Source: Melieria omissa
Lineage: Eukaryota > Arthropoda > Insecta > Diptera > Ulidiidae
Assembly (NCBI GenBank): GCA_963971225.1
Contig: OZ020270.1
Location: 74,044,432-74,108,431 of the forward strand
DNA: 64,000 nt
Direction of reading: 5' to 3'
Shown here: positions 62,718 through 64,000 of the stretch, in pieces
How positions within the stretch are numbered: the stretch's first letter is position 1
How the letters are laid out: each line of letters starts with the position of its first letter
Made by a program: the position numbers and the translations under genes
Notes under the pieces: generated by a model
Told to the model about the DNA's origin: nothing
Databases searched by the model: none
The model's input: the letters and a program-made list of their open reading frames with translations, nothing else

Positions 62718-63308
62718 CTAGCAACATCTAGGGCTTAAACGGGAGTCTGCTAGTGTTAAGTCGATGTGTGTGAATGTGTTATGTGTGGAGAAGTGAATTG
62801 GGGACCCGTCATTTAGTACGACGAGATTATTAGTGATGACGATATTCTCTATTACAGTACCACGGGCGTTAGGTTTTTGTGAACCCCAGAGTGGGCTCCA
62901 GGCATTGAAGTCGCCGAGGAGGAGGGGAGGGCTGGGGGATCGGGATAGCAAGGAGGAGATATCGTTTTCGGAAAGGTTTTGATTTGGGGGAATGTAGGTG
63001 TTGATTATAGTAAACGAGGGGGTTAGGTTAAATTCGATGGCTATGGATTGGGGGGTTGAGTTTTGAAAAATTAATTTGTGGGGGATATCACGCCTGACTA
63101 ATATGGCAACCCCTTGTTTAGAGGTGGTGTTGCTGTAACAGTTGTTGAAGTAACCCATGTACTTTTTGGGAGTTACTATTTGACTAGTGTTGTAGGGGCA
63201 GTGAGTTTCCTGTAGACAGATCATACTGGGGTTAGTGTCTTTAATTAACATATCAAGTTCATTGTAATTGTTAAAGTATCCTTTGATGTTCCACTGTACT
63301 ATCAGGTG
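62718..63308 (-). pseudogene. LINE ORF2, apurinic-type endonuclease
   Basis: Open from 63308 to a TAG at 62718. It starts VQWNIKGYFNNYNEL (the asparagine near the N-terminus of the fold), then QETHCPYN with the catalytic glutamate, LLGDFNAWSPLWGS, and HIDLTLADS. The final SDH histidine lies just past the TAG (about 62690), so the domain was complete before the nonsense change. It nicks target DNA to prime reverse transcription. Confidence 0.85.
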
Positions 63309-63310
63309 TA

Positions 63311-64000
63311 CAACTTTGCTTCCGCCGTTTTTTTTCCAAAATTAAAAGCTTTATTGCGAAAAAGTGCTTACAGATGTATTATTCAAAGTATTGTCCGTCG
63401 CTAGCGACAACTTTCTCCCATCTTTCCGGCAATTTTCGGATCCCGGCTCGAAAAAAGGAGTCCTCTTTTGACGCTATCCATGAAGCAATCCATTTTTCCA
63501 ATTCTTCGAAGGATTGAAAATGTTGATCTGCCAGGCCGTGTGCCATCGAACGGAATAGGTGGAAGTCAGAAGGGGCGACATCTGGGGAATACGGCGGGTG
63601 GGGCAAGACTTCCCATTTCAGCGTTTCCAGGTACTTTTTGACCACTTTTGCGACGTGAGGCCGCAAAAGTGGTCACCACCATGTTTGTCATCGACATCGA
63701 AATCACCATTTCTAAAACGTTGAAACCACTCCCGATACGTTCTTTCACTCAGAGCAGCATCACCGTAAGTTTCTGAGAGCATTCGATGCGCTTCAGCTGC
63801 ATTTTTTTTCGAATTGTAACAGAAAAGTAAAACTTCCCGCAAATGGCGAGAATTGGGCACATAAACGGACATTTTCGAGCGTGAATAATACGAAAACAAG
63901 AACAACTGTCACTGAAACGGCGATGACAATTCGTTAGGCACTGTCCACACTCACTTTAAAGGCATTACCATCTATGTATTTCAACCAGCCTCAGCCGGTA
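63311..64000 (-). mobile_element. mariner-family element with internal deletion (cut by window edge)
   Basis: Inserted at a TA (63309-63310) in the LINE endonuclease gene. The left inverted end begins CAACTTTGCTTCCGCCG. The other end is not in the window. The transposase keeps only its two ends, and a 13-bp inverted repeat sits at the deletion junction (63640-63674). Confidence 0.75.
63379..63872 (-). pseudogene. mariner transposase, middle deleted
   Basis: From ATG 63870-63872 (MSVYVPNS) the N-terminal helix-turn-helix reads LLFCYNSKKNAAEAHRML and LSERTYREWFQRFRNGD. After VDDKHGGD it jumps, in another frame, to VAKVVKKYLETLKWEVLPHP, PYSPDVAPSDFHLF (the third catalytic acid region of D,D34D enzymes) and the C-terminus to 63379. 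About 190 residues with the first two catalytic aspartates are gone. It is a typical deletion derivative that could only move with help. Confidence 0.85.

Larger units (their letters stand above)
59585..63310 (-). mobile_element. I-clade LINE with RNase H domain
   Basis: A minus-strand non-LTR retrotransposon: endonuclease (63308-62718 and beyond), RT (62204-61107), RNase H (60475-60041), 3' UTR and a (TAA)n-type tail at 59585-59612, as in I-factor relatives. The 5' end is cut by a mariner insertion at 63311 and the window edge. Several frameshifts and a TAG show it is inactive. Confidence 0.85.

Noticed and set aside
1..64000. A novel defence or biosynthetic gene system
   Set aside because: Every long frame with recognisable motifs belongs to a transposable element. 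I found no cluster of cellular genes to support one.

Overview
This window is a dense, deeply nested cluster of transposable elements. It contains no recognisable cellular gene, tRNA gene or rRNA gene. The mix points to an insect, most likely a higher fly (Diptera): a gypsy-type errantivirus with an env gene, two BEL/Pao elements, I-clade and other LINEs, and Transib, P, hAT, piggyBac-like, Tc1/mariner and PIF-like DNA transposons plus a tRNA-derived SINE. Almost every long frame has stops, frameshifts, internal deletions or later insertions. That is what heterochromatin, or a small-RNA source locus, would look like. The species cannot be named from the sequence alone. Labels such as Gyp-B or Bel-1 are mine.

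Layout. 1-4480: Gyp-A (minus), a Ty3/gypsy element running off the left edge, with gag and pol in one frame separated by a single TGA. 4827-5526: a hAT-type MITE. 5885-6930: a P-superfamily transposase remnant. 6981-7834: an unclassified repeat. 7835-18603: Bel-1 (minus), with LTRs at both ends, a 628-bp tandem duplication in gag, a LINE 3' end inside gag, and a minisatellite leader that holds three DNA elements nested in each other (16157-18013 > 16548-17280 > 16659-16922). 18614-20275: a Tc1-like element with IR/DR ends. 21369-25060: Gyp-C1 (plus) with a long-TIR insertion. 25060-25465: a LINE fragment. 25470-39668: Gyp-C2 (minus), split by a hAT element (itself holding a piggyBac-like element), by Gyp-B1 (28244-37511, with a Transib element in its 3' LTR) and by a solo Gyp-B1-type LTR.

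39668-57338: an errantivirus (Gyp-E, plus) whose integrase and env are spread over 17.7 kb. It is interrupted by a SINE, by Bel-2 (40628-48719, minus, itself holding the internally deleted Gyp-B2), by Gyp-B3 (48746-54597) and by a Tc1-like element. 57412-59584: a foldback element with ~450-bp arms and a PIF-like MITE inside. 59585-63310: an I-clade LINE (minus). 63311 to the right edge: a mariner with an internal deletion. Target-site duplications support most junctions: GATAG (Bel-2), ATAC, ATAT and TTAT (Gyp-B copies), GTAT (solo LTR), 8-bp hAT duplications, TTAA, TTA, TA, and 13 bp for the SINE. The order of insertion can therefore be read.

The most interesting functional signal is in the Gyp-B family. 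At the gag stop codon there is a GTTAAAC heptamer, a short spacer, and an 8-bp stem-loop whose loop can pair downstream as a pseudoknot, placed exactly where pol continues in the -1 frame. It is kept in copies B1 and B3, although their proteins are decaying. Other notable points are a Transib (RAG1-related) transposase with RSS-like terminal heptamers, and Gyp-B2, which lost every catalytic domain yet has intact LTRs and a clean target-site duplication. That suggests it moved using proteins made by relatives.
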